From Pseudomonadota bacterium (GTDB lineage Bacteria > Pseudomonadota > Gammaproteobacteria > Steroidobacterales > Steroidobacteraceae): a stretch of DNA of 64,000 bases. Position 1 is the stretch's first letter; every line of letters begins with the position of its first letter. The notes beneath the pieces are model-generated. The model did no database searches. It was not told the origin of the DNA and saw only the letters and a list, made by a program, of their open reading frames with translations. The translations under genes were made by a program, and so were the position numbers. Of this stretch, positions 45,020 to 53,938 are shown piece by piece. The DNA lies in the NCBI GenBank assembly GCA_023457495.1, contig JAEWLQ010000107.1:1-64000 (forward strand), given 5' to 3'.

Positions 45020-46024
45020 ATGGCGAACATCTACGAAGTCGCGGAGCTGGCGGGAGTCTCGCTCGCGACCGTTTCCCGGGTCATCAATCCGGGCGCCGGC
45101 GCCAATGTCAGCGAGAAGACGCGGGAGAAGGTGCTGAGCGCGATGCGGCAGCTCGGCTACCGGCCGAACTCGATCGCGCAGTCGCTGGCCACCCGCAGCT
45201 CCAATTGCGTCGGCGTGCTCGTTTCCGAGCTGGATGGTCCGTTCTTCGGCGCCATGCTGTCGGCGATCGAAAAGACACTCAAGGCCGCCGGCAAGTTCAT
45301 GATGGTGGCGGCGGGCCACAACCGCGAGGAACAGGAGCGCGAGGCCATCCGCTTCCTCGTGAGCCGCAATTGCGACGCGTTGATCGTTCACGTCGAGCGG
45401 CTGTCCGACAAATTCCTCGTCGACCATGATCACAACACCACGCCGCTGGTGGTCATGAACCGCAAGGTGCGCGGGCTCGTCGATCATTGCTTCAGCCTCA
45501 ACAACGAGCTCGGCGGCTATCTCGCGACGCGCGCGCTGCTGCAACGCAAGCACCGGCGCATCGCCTACATCTCCGGACCGCTCGATTTCGTGGATGTCCG
45601 GCAGCGGCTCGACGGCCACAAGCGCGCGCTCGCGGAGGCCGGGATCAAATTCGACGGCCGTCTGCTGCACGAGGGCGACTATCGCGAGCCCGGCGGACAG
45701 GACGCCCTCAACGCGCTGCTCGCAAAGCGGCTCCCCTTCACCGCGGTAGTTTGCGCGAACGACGACATGGCGGCCGGCGCGATGGCTGCCGCGCACGAAC
45801 GCGGCATGACGCTGCCGGACGACCTGTCCATCGTCGGCTTCGACGACGCGCCGATCGCGCGTTACGTCTATCCCCGGCTCACCACCGTCCAATACCCGAT
45901 CGCCGACATGTCGCGCATGGCCGCGCGCTGGGTATTGAAGAACGTCTACGAGCAACAGCAAGAGGTTCAGCAGGCCTTCGAGCCGAAGCTCGTGGAGCGG
46001 GACTCGGTCGGCAAACCCGCATGA
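45020..46024 (+). CDS. LacI-family transcriptional regulator
   Basis: A 334-residue repressor with the N-terminal LacI helix-turn-helix (MANIYEVAELAGVSLATVSR, then VINPGAGANVSEKTREKVL) and a periplasmic-binding-protein-like sugar domain (SIVGFDDAPIARYVYPRLTT near the end). It overlaps the MFS gene by ATGA, so regulator and transporter are co-expressed and the effector is probably the transported sugar or a product. A GTAGATAG octamer lies at 44997-45004, just before the start. Confidence 0.94.
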   Translation: MANIYEVAELAGVSLATVSRVINPGAGANVSEKTREKVLSAMRQLGYRPNSIAQSLATRSSNCVGVLVSELDGPFFGAMLSAIEKTLKAAGKFMMVAAGHNREEQEREAIRFLVSRNCDALIVHVERLSDKFLVDHDHNTTPLVVMNRKVRGLVDHCFSLNNELGGYLATRALLQRKHRRIAYISGPLDFVDVRQRLDGHKRALAEAGIKFDGRLLHEGDYREPGGQDALNALLAKRLPFTAVVCANDDMAAGAMAAAHERGMTLPDDLSIVGFDDAPIARYVYPRLTTVQYPIADMSRMAARWVLKNVYEQQQEVQQAFEPKLVERDSVGKPA

Positions 46025-47355
46025 GCGCGCCGCCGGATCGCTACGTGCTGCGCACGGTGTCGATCGTGGCGCTCGGCGGATTCCTGATGGGCTTCGACGT
46101 TTCGGTGATCTCCGGCGTCGTGAGTTTCATCGAGGCGGAGTTCGCGCTGAGCAAGATCGAAGTAGGTTGGGCGGCGGCGTCCCTCACGCTGAGCGCGACG
46201 TTGTCGATCCTGTGCGCGGGGCCGCTGGCGGATCGGTTCGGCCGGCGCGCGATATTGCGGGCCGCCGCCGTGGTCTTCACGGTTTCAGCCCTGGTGTCCG
46301 CGCTGGCCACGAGCTTCTCGATGCTGATTGCCGGGCGCTTGCTCTCGGGCGTGGGCGTCGGCGCGGCGCTGGTGGTGGCGCCCATGTACATCGCGGAACT
46401 CTCGCCCGCGGCGGTGCGCGGCCGCATGGTGAGCTTCAACCAGCTGTTCATCGTGCTCGGAATCTCGGCGGCCTTCCTGAGCAACTACTGCATCCTGCAG
46501 ATTGCCCCGGCGCAGTGGAACTGGCGCTGGATGCTGGGCATCGGCGCGCTGCCTTCGTCCATCTACTTCGCGATGTTGTGGGCGGTGCCGGAGAGTCCGC
46601 GCTGGCTCGCGCTGCACGGGCGGCTCGATGCCGCGCGCCGCGTTCTCTCGCGCGCACATGGCGTCGAGATCGCGGAGGCCGAGCTCGCCGAACTGCGGAT
46701 TTCGCTCGCGCGCGAGGCGGATGTGCCGAAGGCCCCGTGGCGGGAGCTCGCGTCGCCGGCCCTGCGCGGCGTGATGATCATCGGACTGACGGTCGGCGTC
46801 CTGCAGCAGATCACCGGCATCAACGCGGTGCTTTCGTATGCGCCCGTCATCTTCGAGCATGCGGGGGCCAATGCCGACGCGGCCTTCATGCAGGCGGCGT
46901 ACGTGGGGCTCGTGAACCTCGCGTTCACGGTACTCGCGATGTTGCTGATCGATCGTCTGGGCCGCCGGCCACTGCTCATGTTGGGCACGGCCGGCATCGC
47001 GCTCAGCATGGGCCTGATCGCGTTCGTGCCCTCGCTCGTGCTGGTCGGCGTGCTCGCCTTCGTGGCGAGCTTCGCGATCTCGCTGGGTCCCGTGATGTGG
47101 GTGCTGTTGTCGGAGATCTTTCCGAATCGCGTGCGCGGCGTCGCCATCTCGTTCGTCGGACTGGTGAATTCGGGCGTGAGCTTCCTCGTGCAACTACTGT
47201 TCCCGTGGCAACTGGCGAACCTCGGGAATTCGCGCACCTGGATGATCTACGGCGCGTTCGCGCTGATCGGCTTCGTCCTCATCTGGCGCATCCTGCCGGA
47301 AACCCGCGGACGCAGCCTCGAGGAGCTCGAGGAGTCGCTGGTGCGGCAGGGTTGA
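46021..47355 (+). CDS. MFS sugar porter (sugar:proton symporter)
   Basis: A 444-residue, twelve-helix major facilitator of the sugar porter family. Hallmarks are GPLADRFGRRAILR between helices 2 and 3, PMYIAELSPAAVRGRMVSFN, VPESPRWLALHGR, the substrate-site QQITGINAVLSYAP, RLGRRPLLMLG and the C-terminal LPETRGRSLEELE. The sugar is not fixed; xylose, arabinose, galactose and glucose porters all look like this. Start overlaps the LacI stop. Confidence 0.94.
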   Translation: MSAPPDRYVLRTVSIVALGGFLMGFDVSVISGVVSFIEAEFALSKIEVGWAAASLTLSATLSILCAGPLADRFGRRAILRAAAVVFTVSALVSALATSFSMLIAGRLLSGVGVGAALVVAPMYIAELSPAAVRGRMVSFNQLFIVLGISAAFLSNYCILQIAPAQWNWRWMLGIGALPSSIYFAMLWAVPESPRWLALHGRLDAARRVLSRAHGVEIAEAELAELRISLAREADVPKAPWRELASPALRGVMIIGLTVGVLQQITGINAVLSYAPVIFEHAGANADAAFMQAAYVGLVNLAFTVLAMLLIDRLGRRPLLMLGTAGIALSMGLIAFVPSLVLVGVLAFVASFAISLGPVMWVLLSEIFPNRVRGVAISFVGLVNSGVSFLVQLLFPWQLANLGNSRTWMIYGAFALIGFVLIWRILPETRGRSLEELEESLVRQG

Positions 47356-47454
47356 GCCGCACGGCCGAGGTCGGCATCTTCCGATATCAGCGCTGTCGAT
47401 TTCGCCGGTTCCCGATCGACCACGGTTCAGACATTCTGAATCGAGGAGCGATAC

Positions 47455-47949
47455 ATGAACTTCAGCTCGAAAATTGCCCCCTGCCTGTGGTTTGCCAGCG
47501 AGGCCGAGGAGGCCGCGCGTTTCTACACGGGAATTTTTCCGGATTCGCGGATCGGCAAGATCGCCCGTTACGGCAAGGTCGGATTCGAAACCCACCGGCA
47601 GAAGGAGGGCACCGTGCTCACCGTGCAGTTCGAGCTCGCGGGCCAGGAGTTCACGGCGCTCAACGGTGGCCCGCTGTTCAAATTCAACGAGGCCGTGTCG
47701 CTGCAGATCTACGTCGACGATCAGAAGGAGCTCGACTACTACTGGGATCGGTTGACGCAGGGCGGAGATCCGTCATCGCATGTGTGCGGCTGGCTCAAGG
47801 ACAAGTATGGTTTGTCCTGGCAGGTGGTGCCGCGCGAGATGGTCGAGTGGTTTGGCGATCCGAACGAGAAGTCCGAGCGCGCGATGGCCGCGCTTCTGCA
47901 AATGGGCAAGCTCGACATCGCGGCGCTGCGCCGGGCATACGCGGGCTGA
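47455..47949 (+). CDS. VOC family protein (PhnB-like)
   Basis: The 164-residue protein has the vicinal-oxygen-chelate fold of the PhnB/3-demethylubiquinone-methyltransferase-like group: APCLWFASEAEEAARFYTGI, FPDSRIGKIARYG, LNGGPLFKFNEAVSLQIYV and DKYGLSWQVVPREM. The reaction is unknown for this group. ATG 47455 follows GAGGAGCGATAC. Confidence 0.88.
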   Translation: MNFSSKIAPCLWFASEAEEAARFYTGIFPDSRIGKIARYGKVGFETHRQKEGTVLTVQFELAGQEFTALNGGPLFKFNEAVSLQIYVDDQKELDYYWDRLTQGGDPSSHVCGWLKDKYGLSWQVVPREMVEWFGDPNEKSERAMAALLQMGKLDIAALRRAYAG

Positions 47950-47952
47950 CGC

Positions 47953-48180
47953 GTGGATTGGCTCGATGCGCTTCAATGGCCGGCCATGGCGGTGACGCTG
48001 CTCGCCGCCTGGCTGGTCGCATCGAGGTCGAAGGAGCGCCGCGAGGCGGGGTTCTGGATCTTCATCGCCAGCAATGTGCTGTGGATAGCTTGGGCCTGGA
48101 ACGCACGCGCGTGGGCGCTCATCGCCCTGCAGGTGGGTTTGTTCCTGATGAACGTGCGCGGAGCGATCAAGAACGAATAA
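47953..48180 (+). CDS. Small three-helix membrane protein
   Basis: A 75-residue hydrophobic protein starting at GTG 47953, three bases after the VOC stop. It shows about three helices (WPAMAVTLLAAWLVAS, AGFWIFIASNVLWIAWAW, AWALIALQVGLFLMNVRG), a pattern seen in small conserved membrane proteins near amino-acid or nucleoside metabolism, but I recognise no function. The Trp-Ile pair in the second helix uses TGG ATA, the rare codon completing a GTGGATAG octamer. Confidence 0.7.
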   Translation: MDWLDALQWPAMAVTLLAAWLVASRSKERREAGFWIFIASNVLWIAWAWNARAWALIALQVGLFLMNVRGAIKNE

Positions 48181-48211
48181 GATTCCCCGGTCGAGAATCG
48201 TAGGGGGGATC

Positions 48212-48730
48212 ATGACCGATCGACGTTCGTTCCTGCGCGGATCATCCGTGCTGATGGCGCATGCCGCGCTGGGTGGAGTGTTCGAGGCGTTCGCCGCCGC
48301 TTCATCCCGTAAAGCGACTTTCTTCAACGAGTCCGAGATGCGCACGCTGCGTGCGCTCGTCGATGTGATTTTGCCCGAGACGGATTCCCCGGCCGCCTCG
48401 GCCGCGGATACTCACTACTTCATCGATCTCGCGGTGCCGGCCTGCGCCCAGCCCGCCGCGCGCGATGCGCTGCGCAAAGGCCTCGCGGACTTCGCGGGAT
48501 GTGAAACGCTTTCCGCGGCCGAACAGACGAGCCGGCTCGCCGCTCGCGCCGCGAAGGACATCGAACTGCCGTACGAGCAGTCGTTCTTCAAGATCCTGAA
48601 GGATTACACGATGACCGGGTACTTCCTCTCCGAGACCGGCGCGACCAAGGCGCTGGCCTATCTGCAGATTCCCGGCGGTTTCCAGGGCGACATCCCGCTC
48701 GCTCCCGGCCAGAAGGCATGGGCGATCTGA
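48212..48730 (+). CDS. Small Tat-exported subunit (gluconate 2-dehydrogenase subunit 3 family)
   Basis: A 172-residue protein with a twin-arginine-like signal (TDRRSFLRGSSVLMAHAALG). The mature part (FFNESEMRTLRALVDVILPE, then TDSPAASAADTHYFID) is the subunit-3 pattern, found as the chaperone-like small subunit that carries a GMC flavoprotein across the membrane. It is coupled to the GMC gene by a TGATG overlap. Confidence 0.9.
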   Translation: MTDRRSFLRGSSVLMAHAALGGVFEAFAAASSRKATFFNESEMRTLRALVDVILPETDSPAASAADTHYFIDLAVPACAQPAARDALRKGLADFAGCETLSAAEQTSRLAARAAKDIELPYEQSFFKILKDYTMTGYFLSETGATKALAYLQIPGGFQGDIPLAPGQKAWAI

Positions 48731-50412
48731 TGGCCGCCACGAACAATTTCGACGCCATCGTCGTGGGATCCGGCATGTCCGGCGGCTGGGCCGCGAAGGA
48801 GCTTACGGAGCTCGGCCTCAAGACCCTGGTGCTCGAGCGCGGTCGCGACATCCGCCACGTCGTGGACTATCCGACGGCGCTGAAGAATCCGTGGGAGCTG
48901 CCGCACAACAACCGGCCGACGAACGCGGACCGCGCGGCGCAGCCCATCCAGTCGACGCTCTATCTATACGACCAGTCGACGAAACATCACTTCGTCGACG
49001 ACAACGAGAATCCGTACGAGCAGGCGAAGCCGTTCAACTGGTATCGTGGTTATCACGTGGGCGGGCGCTCGCTGATGTGGGCCCGCCACGTGTTCCGCTT
49101 CAGCGATCTCGATTTCGAGGCGAACCTGCGTGAAGGCGTGGGCATCGACTGGCCGATCCGCTACGCGGACATCGCGCCGTGGTACGAGCACGTCGAGAAG
49201 TTCATGGGGGCGAGCGGCGAGAACTCGGGGCTGCCCCAACTACCCGCGCAGGTGCTGCAGCCGCCGTTCGAGATGAATGCGCTGGAGAAGAAGATCCGGG
49301 CGGGCATGGACGATGCCTTCAAGGGCGAACGCAAGCTGATCTGCAGCGCGACCGCGGTGCTGTCGCGCGAGCACAATGGACGCGGCCCATGCCAGGGGCG
49401 CAACCAATGCGCGCGTGGCTGTCCATTCAGCGCGTATTTCTCGTCGAATGGCGTCACGCTGCCGGCCGCGGCGGCGACCGGCAATCTCACGCTGCAACCG
49501 GACTCCATCGTTCATTCGGTGATCTACGACGAAGCGAAGAACCGGGTGAAGGGTGTGCGCGTGATCGATACCCGGACCCGCAAGACCACGGAGTATTTCG
49601 CGAAGGTCGTGTTCTTGTGCGCGTCCGCGCTGAATTCTACGGCGATCCTCCTTAATACACGTTCGGCGCGCTTCCCGGACGGACTCGGCAACGACTCGGG
49701 CGAGCTCGGCCACAACCTCATGGATCATCACAACGGGGGCGGCGCGACGGCCAGCTTCTCGGGCCTGCTGGATCGCTACTACCGCGGACGACGTTCGACC
49801 AGCATGTACATCCCGCGCTTCCGCAACGTCACGAAGCGCGAGGACAAGTTCAAGCGCGGTTACGGCTACGAGGTCTACACCTGGCGCAACACCTGGACCC
49901 GCGGCGTCGGCACCGCCGCGTTCGGCGCGGATTTCAAGAACGAGATCACGCGGCCGGGCGAGTGGGGGCTGTTCATGGAAGGGTATGGCGAAACGCTGCC
50001 GTACCACGACAACCGAATCTGGTTGTCGCACGACAAGCCGGATCCGTTCGGCATGCCGCGCATCCACATGTCGATGGAGTACCGCGACAACGAGCGCGCG
50101 ATGGCGCAGCAGATGATGGACGATGCCGTCGAGATGATGACCGCGGCCGGGCTCGAGAACGTGAAGGGCTTCAACAACCCCGTGACGCCGGGCAGCGTGA
50201 TCCACGAGATGGGCACCGCGCGCATGGGGCGCGATCCCAAGACCTCCGTGCTCAACGCCCACAACCAGCTGCACGCCGTGCCGAACCTCTTCGTCACCGA
50301 CGGCAGCTTCATGGTCTCGTCCCCGACGCAGAACCCCTCGCTCACCTACATGGCGATGACCGCCCGCGCGGCCCACTACGCCGTAGCCCAACTCAAGCGC
50401 GGCGAATTGTAG
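48730..50412 (+). CDS. GMC-type sugar oxidoreductase large subunit
   Basis: The 560-residue flavoprotein has the FAD motif AIVVGSGMSGGWAAKELTEL, GRSLMWARHVFRFSDLDFEA, a Cys-rich GPCQGRNQCARGCPFSA and the catalytic His in GSVIHEMGTARMG. With the preceding small subunit it forms a periplasmic sugar or polyol dehydrogenase, such as gluconate, sorbitol or glucoside-3-dehydrogenase types. No cytochrome c gene is adjacent. ATG 48730 overlaps the previous stop; an ATG four codons earlier is less likely. Confidence 0.92.
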   Translation: MAATNNFDAIVVGSGMSGGWAAKELTELGLKTLVLERGRDIRHVVDYPTALKNPWELPHNNRPTNADRAAQPIQSTLYLYDQSTKHHFVDDNENPYEQAKPFNWYRGYHVGGRSLMWARHVFRFSDLDFEANLREGVGIDWPIRYADIAPWYEHVEKFMGASGENSGLPQLPAQVLQPPFEMNALEKKIRAGMDDAFKGERKLICSATAVLSREHNGRGPCQGRNQCARGCPFSAYFSSNGVTLPAAAATGNLTLQPDSIVHSVIYDEAKNRVKGVRVIDTRTRKTTEYFAKVVFLCASALNSTAILLNTRSARFPDGLGNDSGELGHNLMDHHNGGGATASFSGLLDRYYRGRRSTSMYIPRFRNVTKREDKFKRGYGYEVYTWRNTWTRGVGTAAFGADFKNEITRPGEWGLFMEGYGETLPYHDNRIWLSHDKPDPFGMPRIHMSMEYRDNERAMAQQMMDDAVEMMTAAGLENVKGFNNPVTPGSVIHEMGTARMGRDPKTSVLNAHNQLHAVPNLFVTDGSFMVSSPTQNPSLTYMAMTARAAHYAVAQLKRGEL

Positions 50413-50429
50413 GTGCCGGATGGCGCGTT

Positions 50430-50519
50430 GGTGCCGGGTGAGAAATCGCTGAGTTAGCTCGCGATGACATCGGGTGATCGGCGCCGTCTGGCTAACTCAG
50501 CGATTTCTCACCCGGCACC
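50430..50519. repeat. 29-bp perfect inverted repeat with 32-nt spacer
   Basis: The left arm (50430-50458, starting GGTGCCGGGTGAGAAATCGC) and right arm (50491-50519, ending TCACCCGGCACC) are exact reverse complements over 29 bp. The element fills the 125-bp gap between the convergent GMC and periplasmic-protein genes. An extra GGTGCCGG lies just left (50412-50419 region) and CCTACCAACCTACCTACCAA just right. No T tract is present. It could be a bidirectional terminator or a REP/MITE-like palindrome. Confidence 0.9.
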
Positions 50520-50537
50520 TACCAACCTACCTACCAA

Positions 50538-51380
50538 CTACTCTTCCTCGGCGTCGTGGTGGGCGACGATCTCGATGACGCGGGTGGCCGAGCGGGCGAT
50601 GCCGGGCACCTGCTTCTCGGGGTTCCACAACTCGCGTACGTGGCCGCTCGGTGACTTCGATTCGATCGCGCCGGAGTTCGCGTCGACGTAGACGATCGAT
50701 TGGTCGGACAGGCGCGACAACGTGCCCGGCGCCGCACCCACCGCGACCTGCAACGGTCCCGCGCCCGCATCCTTTAGAATGTGCGGGTTCGGGATGTTCT
50801 CGTCCGACCGCATGACCCGGCCGTTCGCCTCATCGAGCTTCCAGGCGGGCGAGCTGTTGTTCGGGAACAGATAGACCGCCGTGCCGACGACGGCAACGCG
50901 CGGGTTGGTGAATTCCCGCGGCAACGCGAACGAATCGATCGCGCCGTCCGCGAGCGACATGCGATTGAAGTCGAAGTAGCCACCCTCGGCGTTGGGCTCG
51001 AAATTCTCGCCGTCTGACGCATAACGCACGCTGACGAAGTAGGCCGAGCCACCGACCAGCGCCATCTCTTCCGAAGGACCCCGTACCTGGCTGCCCGGAT
51101 ACAGGTCCAGCGCCCAGGTCTTCGTGATCGCCCGCGTGGCCTTGTCGACGACGAGTAGTTGGCCGGTGCCCGCCTTCTTGTCGCGCGTGATGATGCCGAT
51201 CCGATCCGGCGGATTGGCGTAGATAGTGAGATCACCAAGTTCCGCGACCGTCTGCATGCCCGTCCCGGTTGCGTACACGAGCGCGTCACGTCCGGACTTG
51301 TTGACGAGCAGCCAGCCTTCGGAGGCCTGGAGCGGCGCCGCAAGACCGACGAAAACGACAGCGGCAAACAGACTCTTCAT
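50538..51380 (-). CDS. Exported protein of unknown function, possible beta-propeller
   Basis: A 280-residue protein with a signal peptide (MKSLFAAVVFVGLAAPLQAS) and ribosome-binding AGAGG at the chosen ATG 51380; the longer open frame to 51431 lacks support. The body is rich in short beta strands (GWLLVNKSGRDALVYATG, DRIGIITRDKKAGTGQLLVV, NPRVAVVGTAVYLFPNNSS) as in YncE-like propellers. I recognise no family. Confidence 0.8.
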   Translation of the reverse strand: MKSLFAAVVFVGLAAPLQASEGWLLVNKSGRDALVYATGTGMQTVAELGDLTIYANPPDRIGIITRDKKAGTGQLLVVDKATRAITKTWALDLYPGSQVRGPSEEMALVGGSAYFVSVRYASDGENFEPNAEGGYFDFNRMSLADGAIDSFALPREFTNPRVAVVGTAVYLFPNNSSPAWKLDEANGRVMRSDENIPNPHILKDAGAGPLQVAVGAAPGTLSRLSDQSIVYVDANSGAIESKSPSGHVRELWNPEKQVPGIARSATRVIEIVAHHDAEEE

Positions 51381-51458
51381 GGCGGTACCTCTTATGGGTA
51401 TTGATCCGCGCCTGCGAGTGGCGCCCAACATTCCGGCGCCTGGAATATTGCTCCGCCT

Positions 51459-52598
51459 TCAGTCACCTTTCATCTGCGCAACCGCACTGGCCGCGAGCAG
51501 GAAGGCGCCGACACCGTAGTACTGAGTATCCGTTTCCAGCACGTTCTCCGGCCGGTCGCTGACCTGCTGAACCCACCCCAGCCGGCCGTCCTTCGCGACC
51601 GCGCGTTCCAGCGCCTGCCAGCCACTCTTGATCGAGAGCGCATAGTCCTTGGCGTCGAGGAGGCCCTGGTTCACACCCCAGGCGAGCCCGTATACGTAGA
51701 AACCCGTGCCGCTGGTTTCCGGCGGCGACCCTTCCGGCCCTAACAACGAGGGCGGCCAGTACCCGTCGGGCTTCTGGACCGCCCGCAGTTTGACGGCCAT
51801 CTGGCGGAACAGGCTTTCGAGCCGCGGCCGCTCCGGATCATCCCGGGACATCGACTCCAGCATGTTCGCGATGCCGGCGAAGACCCAACCATTGCCGCGG
51901 CTCCAGAAGAGCTTCCGGCCCTGCGCGTCGCGCCGGTCGAAGAATCGGCTGTCCCGGAAGTAGAGTTTCTCTACCGGGTCGTAGAGGAAGTCGGTCGCCG
52001 CCCAAAATTCCGACAGCGCGAAATCACGGTAACGCGTATCTCCCGTTTGCCGCGCGAGCTCGAGCCAGGCGGGCGGGGACATGAATACCGCGTCGCACCA
52101 GCACCAGCGCTTCAGGCATTCGGTCGATTCGTAATCCTTCGCCGGCACGAAGCTCAGGTGCGCGACGGGCGGCGCGCGCAGGATCGAATCGAACCGTTCC
52201 TTGAGCGGCACGATCGCTTCGCTGCCGGCGCCGTTGCGCGCGGCCCAGAGATAACTCTGGCCGATCACGTGATCGTCGGCGTGATAGACGCGCGGGCCGG
52301 GAGTCCAGCCATTCGCCTTGCCCTGCGCGAGGATCGCCTCTCGGAAGCGCTTCTCGTTAGTCACGTCGGCGAGTTTCGTCATGCCGACCCAGAACGCACC
52401 CTTCTGCCAGCTGCGCGGACGCTGCGTCTCTTCGCTGAACGAACTGACGCCGGCCGGCATCTTCTCCATGTGCGCGAGCTGCCAGTCGGCAACGCGCGAG
52501 GCGAGGTCAAGTACTTCTTTGCGGGAAGCGGCCGTGGCGGCGGTGGCTACGCACAGGCACAAGACGGTGAGTGCGCCGAGAAAGGAAGGTTTGTTCAT
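51459..52598 (-). CDS. GH105-type unsaturated uronyl hydrolase, exported
   Basis: The 379-residue enzyme has a signal peptide (LGALTVLCLCVATAATAA) and the alpha6/alpha6-barrel motifs of GH88/GH105: RVYHADDHVIGQSYLW, the Asp in RWCWCDAVFMSPPAW, SRGNGWVFAGIANML and PETSGTGFYVYGLAWG. These enzymes hydrate the unsaturated uronic acid left by pectin or rhamnogalacturonan lyases. It points to pectin side-chain use, in keeping with the plant-polysaccharide theme nearby. Confidence 0.9.
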   Translation of the reverse strand: MNKPSFLGALTVLCLCVATAATAASRKEVLDLASRVADWQLAHMEKMPAGVSSFSEETQRPRSWQKGAFWVGMTKLADVTNEKRFREAILAQGKANGWTPGPRVYHADDHVIGQSYLWAARNGAGSEAIVPLKERFDSILRAPPVAHLSFVPAKDYESTECLKRWCWCDAVFMSPPAWLELARQTGDTRYRDFALSEFWAATDFLYDPVEKLYFRDSRFFDRRDAQGRKLFWSRGNGWVFAGIANMLESMSRDDPERPRLESLFRQMAVKLRAVQKPDGYWPPSLLGPEGSPPETSGTGFYVYGLAWGVNQGLLDAKDYALSIKSGWQALERAVAKDGRLGWVQQVSDRPENVLETDTQYYGVGAFLLAASAVAQMKGD

Positions 52599-52818
52599 GG
52601 TCCGATAGTAGCCGCAATCGTGGGCACGCCAATGGGACCAATGGTTGGAAAGGTATCAGGATCGCGCGACTGAAAACTTGCTGGTGAGAGTTGTCGCAGC
52701 GTCCTGCTGGGGCCGCGGGGATTGGCACTAGGAGATTGACCAGTTAGGCGTTGCGTGATGAAGTGGAAGCAGAAACTTATGTGTGAGATGCCGTGCTATC
52801 CGTCACTTTTGACGCAGA

Positions 52819-52846
52819 TTGTACCCGCACTCTTGCGGTCTATTTA
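52819..52846 (+). promoter_or_regulatory. Candidate promoter in the AT-richer gap before the orphan gene
   Basis: TTGTAC (52819-52824) and TATTTA (52841-52846) are 16 bp apart and 27 bp before the ATG of the orphan gene at 52873. The 274-bp gap 52599-52872 shows nothing else apart from a short CCAATGG direct repeat and is clearly poorer in G+C than the flanks. Confidence 0.3.
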
Positions 52847-52872
52847 TAGTTAGGTGGCACTGGAGAGGAAGC

Positions 52873-53376
52873 ATGAAGCCGTCAGTCACCGTCCTGCTCT
52901 TCGCCGCGCTTTCTGGCTCAGCAGTTCGAGCTGAGCAACCACATATCGCGCCGACAACTTGCCAGGTCACCCGACCCAACGGGGGTGTGCATGAGAACGC
53001 TTCCTTATCGATCGGCCTCTACAAGGAGTATGTATTCCGGCCAGATGGGCCGGGCCTCATTGATTCAGACGGTGCGCTTGGAATTAAGGTGCTTTGGACT
53101 CGCAAGGTGCGTGGTCAGTTAGAAGTCGGTGGAAAGCGCCTAGACGGACATGCGCCGCCTGCGCGCGCTTACATTAACGATCTCGGCGAGACCGGAATCC
53201 AACCCAGCCTTCTGTTGTTTCCCACGCCAGGCTGCTGGGAGATCACAGGTCAGGTAGGCGATGGCAGGCTTACATTTGTTGTATTTGTTGAGAAAGTCGG
53301 AGACGGGCCTAAGCGGCGACTACAAGGCCCTGGTCAAGGGTTTCGAGTTTCTACTATTGCGGTGGGGGGCGCCTAG
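52873..53376 (+). CDS. Orphan exported protein of unknown function
   Basis: A 167-residue protein with signal peptide (MKPSVTVLLFAALSGSAVRA) after GAGAGGAAGC. The body (SLSIGLYKEYVFRPDGPGLI, LLLFPTPGCWEITGQVGDGR, LTFVVFVEKV) looks like a single beta-sandwich with the pattern PGCWEITG seen in uncharacterised bacterial exported proteins. Codon use (CTT, TCG, TAT, ATT) is less GC-biased than the neighbours, suggesting recent acquisition. Confidence 0.7.
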   Translation: MKPSVTVLLFAALSGSAVRAEQPHIAPTTCQVTRPNGGVHENASLSIGLYKEYVFRPDGPGLIDSDGALGIKVLWTRKVRGQLEVGGKRLDGHAPPARAYINDLGETGIQPSLLLFPTPGCWEITGQVGDGRLTFVVFVEKVGDGPKRRLQGPGQGFRVSTIAVGGA

Positions 53377-53465
53377 TGCTCCAAGCCGTCGATGTCGGTC
53401 TCAGTTGCTCCTGGCGCGGAATCCGGCGAATACGTCGTGAGCGCGATGGTGACTGATCTCACTAG

Positions 53466-53915
53466 CGCGAAAATTCCAGCAAGGCCTTCGGTGACTACTT
53501 CCGCTGGCGAACAGCTCAACTATTAGGTCGCGATGCGAATCAGTGGCAAGAGTTCCTCGAACTGATCTGGCCGTCGCGCTACGACCCCATCGCCAGCCGC
53601 AAGCGCCGTATTGTCCTGCTGGAGGTCTTCCTCGCCGTAGTGATCGCGCTCGCGGCAGGCCCCGAGATCTTTACTGCAATGGAGATGACGGCACTGATGG
53701 AAGTGCTGGGCGGTCTGCTTTTTCTGACTGCCATGCGCGCGGGGCTGAAGCTGGTCGCTCTGAACATCCTGAATTTCATCCTCAGGATCTCGTTTCCAAT
53801 ACCTGTCGCGGCCATCATGCGACCCAACGCGTCCATTCCGGTCAAACTATGTGCATCCATCTACATCGCCGCGATCGCTCTCTGGAGTTGGGCGCTGGCG
53901 TTGAGCGGCAGATAA
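53466..53915 (+). pseudogene. Possible truncated membrane protein gene
   Basis: After a TAG at 53463 the frame stays open for 149 codons to 53915 but has no credible start; the first in-frame GTG with any leader is 53640. It reads QWQEFLELIWPSRYDPIASR, then hydrophobic stretches (VVIALAAGPEIFTAMEMTAL, LCASIYIAAIALWSWALALS). A 44-codon frame (53392-53526) overlaps its front in another phase. This fits a gene that lost its 5' end. The whole gap 53377-53938 has nothing better. Confidence 0.35.
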
Positions 53916-53938
53916 ACCCGTGACGCACGCGCGGCTCG

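Noticed and set aside
53392..53526. 44-codon frame between the orphan gene and the headless membrane gene
   Set aside because: No ribosome-binding site and no recognisable protein; at most part of a broken gene.
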